This document shows, in pieces, positions 26,337 to 34,970 of a DNA stretch of 64,000 nucleotides. The stretch comes from Gammaproteobacteria bacterium HGW-Gammaproteobacteria-1 (lineage in GTDB: Bacteria; Pseudomonadota; Gammaproteobacteria; Thiohalomonadales; Thiohalomonadaceae), in assembly GCA_002840095.1 (NCBI GenBank), contig PGZL01000010.1:78872-142871 (forward strand), in the 5' to 3' direction. Each line of letters opens with the position of its first letter. The stretch's first letter is position 1. The translations under genes were made by a program, and so were the position numbers. The notes under the pieces are model-generated. The model had not been told where the DNA came from. It ran no database searches and worked only from the letters and a program-made list of their open reading frames with translations.

Positions 26337-28955
26337 ATGCCCAACACCATTTACCTGAAAGACTACGCGCCTTATCCCTTCCATATCGAGAGCATCGATT
26401 TGCGTTTCGAGCTGGAGGAATTGCGTACCCGCGTCACGGCGCGCTCGCGGTGGCAGCGCCGGGCCGCCGGGCCCTTGCGTCTGGACGGCCAGGAGTTGCA
26501 ACTGAATGCGGTGCGGCTGGACGGCAAGCCCCTCACGGCCGGGGATTACCAGGTGGACGCCGACACGTTGGTGATCGCCCAGGTGCCCGACGCGTTCACC
26601 CTGGAGATCGAGACGATCATCAATCCTGCGGGAAACACGGCGCTGGAAGGCCTGTATGTATCCGGCGGCAACTTCTGCACCCAGTGCGAGGCGGAAGGCT
26701 TCCGCAAGATCACCTATTTTCCCGATCGGCCCGACGTGATGACGGTGTATACCACCACCCTGATCGCCGAGCAGTCGAAGTTCCCGGTGCTGCTGGCCAA
26801 CGGCAACCTGGTGGCCGAGGGCGAGCGCGACGACGGCCGTCACTACGCCACCTGGCATGACCCCTTTCCCAAGCCCTGCTATCTGTTTGCCCTGGTGGCG
26901 GGCGATCTCGATTGCGTGACGGACAGCTACACCACCCGCAGCGGGCGCACGGTGGCGCTCCGGCTGTACGTGCGCAGCCACGACCTGGACAAGACCAGTC
27001 ATGCCATGGCCTCGCTCAAGCACGCCATGGCCTGGGATGAGGAGACTTACGGCCGCGAATACGATCTCGACATCTACATGATCGTTGCCGTGTCCGACTT
27101 CAACATGGGGGCGATGGAGAACAAGGGCCTCAACATCTTCAACTCGCGCTACGTGCTGGCCAGCCAGGACACCGCTACCGATGCGGACTACGTGGCCATC
27201 GAAGGCGTCATCGGCCACGAATATTTTCACAACTGGTCGGGCAACCGCGTCACCTGCCGCGATTGGTTCCAGTTGTCGCTGAAGGAAGGCTTCACCGTGC
27301 TGCGCGACCAGCAGTTCACCGCCGCCATGACCGGTAGCGCGGTGCCGCGCATCGACGACGTGCGCCTGCTGCGTTCCCACCAGTTCCAGGAGGATGCCGG
27401 TCCGCTGGCCCATCCGGTGCGTCCCGCCAGCTACCAGGAGATCAACAACTTCTACACCCTCACGGTGTACGAAAAGGGCGCCGAGGTGGTGCGCATGCTG
27501 CACACCCTGCTCGGCCCCGAGCTGTTCCGCCAGGGCACCGATCTGTATTTCTCCCGCCACGACGGCCAGGCGGTCACCACCGACGATTTCGTGCAGGCGA
27601 TGATGGACGTGTCCGGCCGCGACCTGGCGCAGTTCAAACGCTGGTACGACCAGGCCGGCACGCCGCGCATCGCCGTCGAGCGGCGCTACGATGCGGCGCA
27701 GCAGAGCTATACGCTGACGCTGCGCCAGTCCTGTCCGCCCTCGCCGGGACAGGAGCACAAGCTGCCGTTTCACATTCCGTTGCGCACCGCCCTGCTCGAC
27801 GGCAGCGGCGCACCGTTGCCGCTGCGGCTGGTGGGCGAAACGGCCGCGACCGGGACGGAGCGGGTGCTGGAACTGACGGAGGAGGTGCAGAGCTTTACCT
27901 TCAGCGGCGTGGCGGCCGAGCCGGTGCCCTCGCTGCTGCGCGGCTTTTCCGCCCCGGTGAAACTGGCGCTGGAGCTGGACGACGGCGAGCTGGCCTTTCT
28001 CATGGGCCACGACAACGACAGCTTCAACCGCTGGGAGGCCGGCCAGCAGCTGGCGCTGCGCGTGTTGCTGCGCCTCATCGACGTGCTGCACAGCGACGGC
28101 CGCCCGGCACTGGACGGGAATTTCTCCGCCGCCTTCGCCCGTACCCTGGCCGACGGCACCCTCGACCCGGCGCTCGTCGCCGAGGCGCTGACCCTGCCGG
28201 CGGAGGAATACGTGGCGGAGTCCATGACGGTGGTAGACCCGCAGGCGATCCACGTGGCGCGCCAGTACCTGCGCCGCAATCTCGGCTTCACCCATCGCGA
28301 AGCCCTGCTCGACACCTGGCAGCGGCTGACCGACGAGGGACCCTACCACATCGATGCCGCCGCCATGGGCCGGCGCCGCCTGCGCAACCTGTGCCTGGGC
28401 TATCTGGTGGAGATGGGCAACGATGAAGTGCGCAGTCTGGCCATGAGCCAGCTGCGCGCCGGCGCCAACATGACCGACGTGATGGCGGCACTGACCGCCC
28501 TGGTGCACAGCGGCGCGCCGGAACGCAGCGAGGCGCTGGCGGCCTTTTATGCGCGCTGGCGCGACGACGCCCTGGTGCTGGACAAGTGGTTCGCCATCCA
28601 GGCCACGGCGCCGGTGCCGGGCACCCTGGATCAAGTGAAGCGCCTGGCGGCCTCGCCCGACTTCAACCTGAAGAATCCCAACCGCGTGCGCAGCCTTGTC
28701 GGTGCCTTCTGCGCGCGCAACCCGGTGCGCTTCCACGAGGCGGACGGTTCCGGCTATGCCTTCCTCGCCGACTACGTCTGCGAACTGAACGCGCTCAATC
28801 CGCAGATCGCCTCCCGCCTGCTGACGCCGTTGACGCAGTGGCGGCGTTACGATACCGCGCGGCAGGCACTGATGCGCGCCCAGCTCGAACGCATCGGCGC
28901 GCTGCCGGCGCTGTCACGGGATTTGGCCGAGGTGGTGGGGAAAAGCCTGAAATAA
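26337..28955 (+). CDS. pepN: Aminopeptidase N (M1 family)
   Basis: An 872-residue cytoplasmic zinc aminopeptidase of the normal PepN length. Signatures: the exopeptidase motif GAMENKGLNIF, the zinc site IGHEYFHNWSGNRVTCR with the downstream Glu in LSLKEGFTVLRDQQF, and the conserved EGLYVSGGNFCTQCEAEGF and RKITYFPDRPDVM near the N-terminus. The C-terminal helical domain follows. The ATG at 26337 begins MPNTIYLKDY and lies just after the heptamer repeat, with no good ribosome site. The gene ends 1 base before another repeat element containing a terminator. Confidence 0.97.
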   Translation: MPNTIYLKDYAPYPFHIESIDLRFELEELRTRVTARSRWQRRAAGPLRLDGQELQLNAVRLDGKPLTAGDYQVDADTLVIAQVPDAFTLEIETIINPAGNTALEGLYVSGGNFCTQCEAEGFRKITYFPDRPDVMTVYTTTLIAEQSKFPVLLANGNLVAEGERDDGRHYATWHDPFPKPCYLFALVAGDLDCVTDSYTTRSGRTVALRLYVRSHDLDKTSHAMASLKHAMAWDEETYGREYDLDIYMIVAVSDFNMGAMENKGLNIFNSRYVLASQDTATDADYVAIEGVIGHEYFHNWSGNRVTCRDWFQLSLKEGFTVLRDQQFTAAMTGSAVPRIDDVRLLRSHQFQEDAGPLAHPVRPASYQEINNFYTLTVYEKGAEVVRMLHTLLGPELFRQGTDLYFSRHDGQAVTTDDFVQAMMDVSGRDLAQFKRWYDQAGTPRIAVERRYDAAQQSYTLTLRQSCPPSPGQEHKLPFHIPLRTALLDGSGAPLPLRLVGETAATGTERVLELTEEVQSFTFSGVAAEPVPSLLRGFSAPVKLALELDDGELAFLMGHDNDSFNRWEAGQQLALRVLLRLIDVLHSDGRPALDGNFSAAFARTLADGTLDPALVAEALTLPAEEYVAESMTVVDPQAIHVARQYLRRNLGFTHREALLDTWQRLTDEGPYHIDAAAMGRRRLRNLCLGYLVEMGNDEVRSLAMSQLRAGANMTDVMAALTALVHSGAPERSEALAAFYARWRDDALVLDKWFAIQATAPVPGTLDQVKRLAASPDFNLKNPNRVRSLVGAFCARNPVRFHEADGSGYAFLADYVCELNALNPQIASRLLTPLTQWRRYDTARQALMRAQLERIGALPALSRDLAEVVGKSLK

Positions 28956-28956
28956 C

Positions 28957-29041
28957 AGTTTCGAGTTTCGGGTTTGAAGTTTCGAAAAAAACCGGCGCCC
29001 GCAAGGGCGCCGGTTTTTTTATGACTCGAAACTCGAAACTA
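28957..29041. repeat. GTTTCGA heptamer element enclosing a terminator
   Basis: Left arm 28957-28984: four heptamers (GTTTCGA, GTTTCGG, GTTTGAA, GTTTCGA). Right arm 29023-29040: ACTCGAAACTCGAAACT, the inverse. The arms enclose the GC-rich hairpin annotated separately. It lies between convergent pepN and the GGDEF gene, and the stop of the latter falls at its right edge. Confidence 0.92.
28985..29020. terminator. Bidirectional rho-independent terminator
   Basis: A perfect 9-bp stem CCGGCGCCC/GGGCGCCGG (28992-29000 and 29005-29013) with GCAA tetraloop is flanked by a run of As and a run of Ts, so it works in both directions between convergent genes. Confidence 0.95.
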
Positions 29042-30325
29042 CGCTTCAAAGAAGCGGAAATTGTTCTTGCCGCCCTTCTTGGTTTCGTACATCGCCATGT
29101 CGGCGTGGGTGATGAGGGCGTCCGGTTCCTCGCCGTGATCGGGGAACAGACTGATGCCTATGCTGGTGGTGACCTGGGCACGATGACTGCCGAGATAGTA
29201 GGGCTTGGCCACTGCCTCGATGATTTTCTGCGCCACGCGGCTGACGTCGTCACCGGGGGCGAGATCGGGAATGGCGACGGTGAATTCGTCGCCGCCGAAA
29301 CGTGACACGGTGTCCGAGGCGCGCAGCACGCCGGTGAGGCGCCGCGCCACCTGGCGCAGCAGCTCGTCGCCGGCGGGGTGGCCCAGCTCGTCGTTCACCT
29401 GCTTGAAGCCGTCCAGGTCGAGAAACATGATCGCCACCCGGCGTCGGCTGCGCCGCGCCCGCAGCAGGCCCTGGCGCAGACGGTCATAGAACAGCATGCG
29501 GTTGGGAAGTTCGGTGAGCAGGTCGTAGTGGGCCAGGCGGTAGAGCCGTTCCTCGTTTTCCTTTTCCGTGGTGATGTCGGAGAACACCGCCACGTAATGG
29601 GTGATGGTGCCGCCTTCGTCGCGTACGCCGGAGATGGTGAGCCATTCCAGGTAGTGCTTGCCGTCCTTGCGCCGGTTCCAGATTTCGCCCTCCCACTGCC
29701 CCTCATTCTGCAGCGTCAGCCACATGTGGCGGTAGAAGGCGTCGCTCTGGCGGCCGGAGCGCAACAGGGCCGGTGTCTTGCCGATGGCTTCCTCGGCGCT
29801 GTAGCCGGTGAATTCGCTGAAGGCGTGGTTGACGCTGAGGATGATGCCTGCGGGATCGGTGATGAGCACGCCCTCGGCGGCGTTCTCGAACACCTTGCCC
29901 ATCAGCAGCGAGATCAGGTTCATGTTGTGCTTGAAGCCGCTGCGCAGGCTGCCGATGCGCTCGCGCAGCTGATCGCCGAGATGAATCAGGCGGTCGTACA
30001 GCGCGGGGTCGAAGGCTGCATTGCCTTGTTGCGCCAGCAGCAGTTGCTGCGCCACCTTGTGCATTTCTTCGTGCACCGGGCTGATGGCCTCGAACTCCGG
30101 CAGTTGCAGCAGGGCGGGATTGTCGATGCCGTGATACCAGCGGCCGAAGTGGCAGTGCAGGTGGGGCTCGGGCGCCAGGTCGCCGTTGTCTGGCGGGGTG
30201 CCGCAGAGCAGGGCGCGGCTGATGCCGTTGAGCCAGCGCACGTGATGCTCCACGGCATGATCGAGCTCGCCGGCATAGCTGTCGAGCTCGCTGCTGGTGA
30301 GGCGCTGGAACAGGGTTCGATCCAT
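29039..30325 (-). CDS. CZB-PAS-GGDEF diguanylate cyclase
   Basis: A 428-residue soluble protein. The N-terminal CZB domain (about 20-110: HHVRWLNGI, HLHCHFGRWYHG, ISPVHEEMH) resembles that of the zinc-inhibited cyclase DgcZ, here joined through a PAS domain (about 145-265, with FTGYSAEEAIGKTPALL and GEIWNRRKDG) to GGDEF (FGGDEF, I-site RASD). There is no EAL domain. Expected activity: c-di-GMP synthesis controlled by zinc or oxidants through the CZB Cys and by a PAS ligand. It converges on pepN and shares the terminator. Confidence 0.93.
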   Translation of the reverse strand: MDRTLFQRLTSSELDSYAGELDHAVEHHVRWLNGISRALLCGTPPDNGDLAPEPHLHCHFGRWYHGIDNPALLQLPEFEAISPVHEEMHKVAQQLLLAQQGNAAFDPALYDRLIHLGDQLRERIGSLRSGFKHNMNLISLLMGKVFENAAEGVLITDPAGIILSVNHAFSEFTGYSAEEAIGKTPALLRSGRQSDAFYRHMWLTLQNEGQWEGEIWNRRKDGKHYLEWLTISGVRDEGGTITHYVAVFSDITTEKENEERLYRLAHYDLLTELPNRMLFYDRLRQGLLRARRSRRRVAIMFLDLDGFKQVNDELGHPAGDELLRQVARRLTGVLRASDTVSRFGGDEFTVAIPDLAPGDDVSRVAQKIIEAVAKPYYLGSHRAQVTTSIGISLFPDHGEEPDALITHADMAMYETKKGGKNNFRFFEA

Positions 30326-30369
30326 GGCGTCGTTACGGGCTGGGGGTAACTATCCGTGCGGCAGGAAAA

Positions 30370-30636
30370 TCACTTTCCGGCAATGGCGGCGTCCATCTGT
30401 GCCATTGCCTCGGTCCAGGCCGCCTGGGCCGGGCCTCCCTGCACCATCAGCTCCATCAGATCATAGGCGAGGCGACGGGTGTCCGGGTTCATTTCCCTGA
30501 GCTTGGTCAGCAGATAGGCATGACCGCCCAGGGGTATGGACAGGGTCTTGAGCAGCGCGTACAGCAACAGCGATTGGCCGGAACGGGGATCGGCCTGGAT
30601 CCGGTCGCGGGCGGCGTGCAGTGCGGTGATGTCCAT
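30370..30636 (-). CDS. Conserved-looking hypothetical protein (88 aa)
   Basis: Starts MDITALHAARDRI at 30636, lies 44 bases upstream of the GGDEF gene on the same strand, and is divergent from the CZB gene. It looks wholly helical, with two Leu-rich helices (SLLLYALLKTL, LAYDLMELMVQGG) and no Cys. It may be an accessory of the cyclase downstream. I do not recognise a family. Confidence 0.55.
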   Translation of the reverse strand: MDITALHAARDRIQADPRSGQSLLLYALLKTLSIPLGGHAYLLTKLREMNPDTRRLAYDLMELMVQGGPAQAAWTEAMAQMDAAIAGK

Positions 30637-30742
30637 GGCATCGGATACTCTGCTGTGGGATGGTGCCAGTTTACTCCAATTGCGCCGTCGTCGTGCCGTA
30701 TAATCGCGGGGCGGCAGGCCGCCGCCGGAGCGCGGGCAGGAA

Positions 30743-31102
30743 ATGAATTTCTTCGACGCCATCAACATCCACGTGGCCTGGAAGGTGCACCTGCAGAAAT
30801 ATCTGCTGGGTGTGGCCGTCGCCGATGTCGACCTGCACACCGTGGCGCAGGACAACCGCTGCGAACTGGGCCGCTGGCTCTACGACAACCTCGCCCAGTG
30901 GCAGGACCAGCCCCTGTACTGGACGCTGATTGAGCAGCACACCGCCTTCCACCGCCATGCCGGCGAGGTCGTCCATCTGCACGACGCGGGCCGCAGCGCC
31001 GAGGCGGAGCGTGTGCTGCACCAGGAGTATGCGGCGGCATCCCACGCGCTGGTACAGACCCTGCGCGAACTGAGCCGCCTCGTCGACGACCGCCGGACCT
31101 GA
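30743..31102 (+). CDS. Stand-alone CZB-domain protein (119 aa)
   Basis: The whole protein is a CZB four-helix bundle: INIHVAWKVHLQKYL (first His), NRCELGRWLYDNLAQW (Cys in CxLGxW) and IEQHTAFHRHAGEVV (two His). GCAGGAA lies just before the ATG. It has no output domain. It is divergent from the small protein and the CZB-GGDEF cyclase at 29-30.6 kb, so these may form one zinc/oxidant-sensing module (inference). Confidence 0.85.
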   Translation: MNFFDAINIHVAWKVHLQKYLLGVAVADVDLHTVAQDNRCELGRWLYDNLAQWQDQPLYWTLIEQHTAFHRHAGEVVHLHDAGRSAEAERVLHQEYAAASHALVQTLRELSRLVDDRRT

Positions 31103-31144
31103 ACCACGCAGACACGGCACACGCTGCCGACCCAAGACGGAATC

Positions 31145-32041
31145 ATGACCACTGCCCTGATCTGCTTATGCGCGATACTGCTCGACCTGTGGCTGGGTGA
31201 GCCGCGCCGTTATCATCCCCTGGCGGGATTCGGCCGCCTGGCCACCGCGCTGGAGCTCAGGCTCAACCGGCGCCGCCGCATGGCGGGCGTGCTGGCGTTG
31301 ATCGTGCTGGTGCTGCCGCCGGTGCTGCTTGCCGCGGCCCTGGCCGCCGTGCCGCAGGCAGGCGTGCTGGCGGAAACGTTGCTGCTGTATCTCGCCATCG
31401 GCGCCACCAGCCTGGCGCAGCACGGCCGCACCGTGGCCACGGCACTGGCTGGCGGCGACCTGGCCCTGGCGCGGCAGCGGGTGGGCTGGATGGTGAGCCG
31501 CGACACCGCCGTGCTCGACGCCACCGGCGTGGCCAGGGCGGCGACGGAGTCGGTACTGGAAAACGGCAACGATGCGGTGTTCGGTGCGCTGTTCTGGTTT
31601 CTGCTGCTCGGCGCCCCCGGTGCCGTGCTGTACCGCCTGGTCAACACCCTCGACGCCATGTGGGGTTACCGCAGCGAGCGCTATCTTGCCTTCGGCTGGG
31701 CAGCCGCCCGGCTCGACGACGTGCTCAACTGGATCCCCGCCCGCCTGACCGCCCTCGTTTATGCGCTGCTCGGCGACGGCCGCCGTGCGCTACGCTGCTG
31801 GCGCGAACAGGGCCACCTTACCGACAGCCCCAACGCCGGCGTGGTGATGGCGGCGGGTGCCGGTGCGCTGGGCGTGCAGCTGGGCGGGCCGGCCGTGTAT
31901 CACGGCGTGATGGAGGAGCGCCCGCTGCTGGGCGAGGGAACGGCGCCGACGGCGACGGATATAGCGCGCGCTATCCGGCTGGTGAAGCACAGCCTGTGGT
32001 TGTGGTTGGCGGCGATCCTGCCGGCGGCGCTGTTCCTGTGA
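31145..32041 (+). CDS. cbiB: Adenosylcobinamide-phosphate synthase
   Basis: A 298-residue membrane enzyme that attaches aminopropanol phosphate to adenosylcobyric acid. Motifs: [21 protein letters not shown] at the N-terminus, [84 protein letters not shown] and the C-terminal hydrophobic helix. Hydrophobic segments at about 50-75, 80-90, 140-160 and 275-298. It is followed by the cobD gene after a repeat-filled gap. Confidence 0.96.
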   Translation: MTTALICLCAILLDLWLGEPRRYHPLAGFGRLATALELRLNRRRRMAGVLALIVLVLPPVLLAAALAAVPQAGVLAETLLLYLAIGATSLAQHGRTVATALAGGDLALARQRVGWMVSRDTAVLDATGVARAATESVLENGNDAVFGALFWFLLLGAPGAVLYRLVNTLDAMWGYRSERYLAFGWAAARLDDVLNWIPARLTALVYALLGDGRRALRCWREQGHLTDSPNAGVVMAAGAGALGVQLGGPAVYHGVMEERPLLGEGTAPTATDIARAIRLVKHSLWLWLAAILPAALFL

Positions 32042-32052
32042 ATGCACCACCT

Positions 32053-32315
32053 GTCGCGGAGGCGCAGAGACGCGGAGAACTTTTGCAGCGGAGTCACTGC
32101 GCCCCGTGCGCGCCGGGTTACTTGGCTCTGTGACATGCAGGATGGGTAGAGCGACGTGCATGGATGCACCAAATCCGCGGGCGCATGGATGCGCGGGAGT
32201 GGTGCTGCGAAACCCATCGTCTTTCGCGGTAGCCCACATGATGGGTTTCGCGTTGCTCTACCCATCCTACGTATACTCGCCACTCTGCGCCTCTGTGTCG
32301 CTGCGTTGGGTTCTC
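32053..32315. repeat. Nested palindromes: GCGCAGAG arms around a GATGGGT/ACCCATC family
   Basis: The outer arms (CGGAGGCGCAGAGACGCGG at 32057 onward and the inverse CTCTGCGCCTCTGTGTCGC at 32283 onward) enclose two copies of a second family: CAGGATGGGTAGAGCGA near 32137 and GATGGGTTTCGCG...TCTACCCATCCTAC at 32240-32270. This whole gap between cbiB and cobD is repeat, without coding evidence. Confidence 0.85.
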
Positions 32316-32337
32316 AGTACTTGAAAGGCATCGCTGG

Positions 32338-33372
32338 ATGAACGGTAACTGCACTGCATTGCACCACGGCGGCCGCCTGCGCCAGGCGGCGCATGACCAT
32401 GGCATTGCGCTGGAACACTGGCTGGATCTTTCCACCGGCATCAACCCGCAGGGCTGGCCGGTGCCGCCGCTGCCGGCCCAGGTGTGGCAGCGGCTGCCCG
32501 AGGATGACGACGGCCTGCACGAGGCCGCGGCCGCCTATTACGGTACGGCGCACCTGCGGCCCTGTGCCGGATCACAGCAGGCGATCCAGGCGTTGCCGCA
32601 ATTGCGCGCGCCCGGCTGGGTCGGCATGCTGCAACCCAGCTATGCCGAACATGCCCACGCCTGGCGTCGTGCCGGCCACACGGTAATACCGTTGCAAGCG
32701 GACACGATCGAGGCACAGATTGATGCGCTCGACGTATTGCTGCTGGTCCATCCCAACAACCCCACCGGCACGCGCTTTGCGCCGGCGCAGCTGCTGGACT
32801 GGCATACGCGGCTCGCAGCCCGCGGCGGCTGGCTGGTGGTGGACGAGGCCTTCATGGATGCCACGCCGCAACACAGCATCGCGATGGAGTCCGGTGTGGC
32901 GGGATTGATCGTGTTGCGCTCCCTGGGCAAGTTCTTCGGCCTGGCGGGCGTGCGGGTGGGCTTCGTGCTGGCCTGGCCGCAACTGTTGCAACGTCTGGCG
33001 GCCATGTTCGGGCCGTGGGCGGTGAGCCACCCGGCGCGCGAGGTGGCGCGCCTGGCATTGCTGGACACGGCCTGGCAGGAGGCGATGCGCGCGCAATTGT
33101 TGCGGCACGGTGCGCGTTTGCAGACCTTGCTGACGCAGGCGAGGTTTGCGCCCCATGGCGGCAGCGCCCTGTTCCAGTACCTGCGTCATGCCGACGCGGC
33201 ACGCATCCACCATGCACTGGCGCAACAGGGCATACTGGTGCGCCGCTTCGAGCAGCCGGATGCGCTGCGCTTCGGCCTCCCAGGCGCCGAGGCCGAGTGG
33301 CAGCGGCTGGAGGCCGCACTATTTTCCGTAGGTGCCCACTCCGTGGGCGAACGCGCCACCGCAAGCCCGTAG
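32338..33372 (+). CDS. cobD: Threonine-phosphate decarboxylase (PLP-dependent)
   Basis: 344 residues of the class I/II aminotransferase fold, forming (R)-1-amino-2-propanol phosphate for CbiB. Motifs: HHGGRLRQAA, LDLSTGINPQGWP, PNNPTGTRF, VVDEAFMD, and the PLP Lys in LRSLGKFFGLAGVRVGF, typical of CobD rather than of histidinol-phosphate aminotransferase; the neighbouring cbiB supports this. The ATG at 32338 has AAAGG upstream. The last 15 or so residues (AHSVGERATASP) are encoded by a palindromic repeat, suggesting that the original stop was replaced. Confidence 0.93.
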   Translation: MNGNCTALHHGGRLRQAAHDHGIALEHWLDLSTGINPQGWPVPPLPAQVWQRLPEDDDGLHEAAAAYYGTAHLRPCAGSQQAIQALPQLRAPGWVGMLQPSYAEHAHAWRRAGHTVIPLQADTIEAQIDALDVLLLVHPNNPTGTRFAPAQLLDWHTRLAARGGWLVVDEAFMDATPQHSIAMESGVAGLIVLRSLGKFFGLAGVRVGFVLAWPQLLQRLAAMFGPWAVSHPAREVARLALLDTAWQEAMRAQLLRHGARLQTLLTQARFAPHGGSALFQYLRHADAARIHHALAQQGILVRRFEQPDALRFGLPGAEAEWQRLEAALFSVGAHSVGERATASP

Positions 33373-33478
33373 GGTGCGCACCGCGCACCGAACGCGCGGC
33401 GGCCGCCATGGTGCACAATGCGCACCCTGCGAAGACGTTAATGAACGGCACTGCTCGCCGAGAGGACTCGGCTCCTAC
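33328..33478. repeat. Three palindromic repeats after cobD
   Basis: Three units in a row: GTAGGTGCCCACTCCGTGGGCGA (33328-33350, inside the cobD frame); CGTAGGGTGCGCA...TGCGCACCCTGCG (33368-33431); and CGCCGAGAGGACTCGGCTCC (33456-33475, continuing CTACTT). Each has relatives elsewhere in the window. They fill the gap to the ankyrin gene. Confidence 0.85.
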
Positions 33479-33507
33479 TTCGGCACGACCCTGGAGCATG
33501 TACGCAA

Positions 33508-34104
33508 ATGATTCGTGACTTCGCCTATCGCCGTCCCTACCTCTTCATCGCCCTGCTGGCGCTGCTGGGCCTCGCCGCGTACTACATCGCCCAGGCCCTC
33601 GATACCGAGCAGCGCGACGGGCACGGCCGGACCCTGTTGATCCGCGCCGCGGAAGACGGCGACCTGGCCGGAGTGCAGCGCCTGCTGGCGCGCGGCGCGG
33701 TGGTGGACGCCTGCGACGACTGCCGCTGGACCGCGATGATGAAGGCGGCGGGCAACGGCCACACGCCGGTGGTGCGCGTGCTGCTGGAGCACGGGGCCGA
33801 CGTGAACGCCCTGGACAAGGGCGGCTATACCGCGCTGATGGTGGCGGGCGCCAACGGTTACGTGGACACCGTGCAGCTGCTGCTGGCGCGCGGTGCCGCC
33901 GTCGACGTGCAGGATCGCGGCATGGGCTGGACTGCGCTGATCTGGGCCGCCAAGGAAGGCGAGATCGACGTGGTGCGCCAGTTGCTCGCCGCCGGTGCGC
34001 AGCGCGACCTGCGCGACGGCGAGGGCATGAGTGCGCTGGACTGGGCACTGCGCGAGCAGCGAGCGGCGGTGGCGGCCTTGCTGCGCGACGGAGTTGCGCC
34101 GTGA
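33508..34104 (+). CDS. Ankyrin-repeat protein with N-terminal membrane anchor
   Basis: 198 residues. A single hydrophobic helix (about 12-29, FIALLALLGLAAYYIAQAL) is followed by four ankyrin repeats of about 33 residues (signatures GRTLLIRAAEDGDLAGV, RWTAMMKAAGNGHTPVV, GYTALMVAGANGYVDTV, WTALIWAAKEGEIDVV) and a capping segment. It most likely exposes the repeats to the periplasm and binds a protein partner. Its stop overlaps the btuF start (GTGA), so the two are translationally coupled; a function in the BtuF system is an inference. Confidence 0.85.
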   Translation: MIRDFAYRRPYLFIALLALLGLAAYYIAQALDTEQRDGHGRTLLIRAAEDGDLAGVQRLLARGAVVDACDDCRWTAMMKAAGNGHTPVVRVLLEHGADVNALDKGGYTALMVAGANGYVDTVQLLLARGAAVDVQDRGMGWTALIWAAKEGEIDVVRQLLAAGAQRDLRDGEGMSALDWALREQRAAVAALLRDGVAP

Positions 34105-34967
34105 AGTGCTGGTTGCTGACCTTGTTGTGCCTGCCGCTGCTGGCGCAGGCGGAGTTGAGCGTGGTCGACAGCAGCGGCCGTCGCGTGACGCTGGAACACC
34201 CCGCGCAGCGCATCGTCAGCCTGGCGCCCCATCTCACTGAACTGCTGTTCGCCGCCGGCGCCGGTGCGCGCGTGGTGGGCGTGGTCAGCTACAGCGACTG
34301 GCCGCCGCCGGCGCGGCAGATTGCGCAGGTGGGCGGTTACAGCGCGCTGGACCTGGAGCGCATCCTGGCATTGCAGCCCGATTTGATTGTCGCCTGGGAG
34401 AGCGGCAACAACCCCGCGCAACTGGAGCGGCTGGAGCAGCTGGGCCTGACCGTCTTTCGCCATGCGCCGCGCACGCCGGATGATATTCCCCGCATGCTGG
34501 AACAGCTGGGGCTGCTCGCCGCCACCGATGCGGCGGCGCAGATTGCGGCGCAGGATTTTCGCGCCCGCCTGCAAGGCCTGCGCGAGCGCAACGCACAGGC
34601 CGCGCCGCTGACGGTGTTCTACCAGGTGTGGCACCAGCCCCTGATGACGGTGAACGGCGCGCACCTGATCTCCGCCGCCATCGAACTGTGCGGCGGCCGC
34701 AACGTCTTCGCCGCACTGCCTGCACTGGCGCCGCAGATCTCCGTTGAAGCCGTACTCGCCGCCGATCCGCAGGTGATCGTCGCCAGCGGCATGGCCGAAC
34801 AGCGGCCCGACTGGCTCGACGACTGGAAACGCTGGCCGCAGCTGGCCGCCGTGCGGCACGACAACCTGTATTTTGTTCCCCCCGATCTGCTGCAGCGCGC
34901 CGGCCCGCGCTTCATCGATGGTGCCGAGCGCCTGTGTGCGGCGCTGGCTGAGGCGCGTCGTCGCTGA
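34101..34967 (+). CDS. btuF: Periplasmic cobalamin-binding protein of an ABC importer
   Basis: 288 residues, GTG start overlapping the ankyrin gene stop. A signal peptide (LLTLLCLPLLAQA, cleavage near residue 17) precedes a class III substrate-binding fold: RIVSLAPHLTELLFAAGAG, VVSYSDWPP, VGGYSALDLERILALQPDLIV, VFYQVWHQPLMTVNG, GGRNVF, and NLYFVPPDLLQRAGPR. These match BtuF. It would hand cobalamin or cobinamide to a BtuCD transporter such as that at 53.4-55.2 kb. A second, diverged homologue lies at 38633. Confidence 0.92.
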   Translation: MKCWLLTLLCLPLLAQAELSVVDSSGRRVTLEHPAQRIVSLAPHLTELLFAAGAGARVVGVVSYSDWPPPARQIAQVGGYSALDLERILALQPDLIVAWESGNNPAQLERLEQLGLTVFRHAPRTPDDIPRMLEQLGLLAATDAAAQIAAQDFRARLQGLRERNAQAAPLTVFYQVWHQPLMTVNGAHLISAAIELCGGRNVFAALPALAPQISVEAVLAADPQVIVASGMAEQRPDWLDDWKRWPQLAAVRHDNLYFVPPDLLQRAGPRFIDGAERLCAALAEARRR

Positions 34968-34970
34968 GAA

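Noticed and set aside
32106..32324. Small coding frames between cbiB and cobD
   Set aside because: They are read through palindromic repeat sequence and have no ribosome site.
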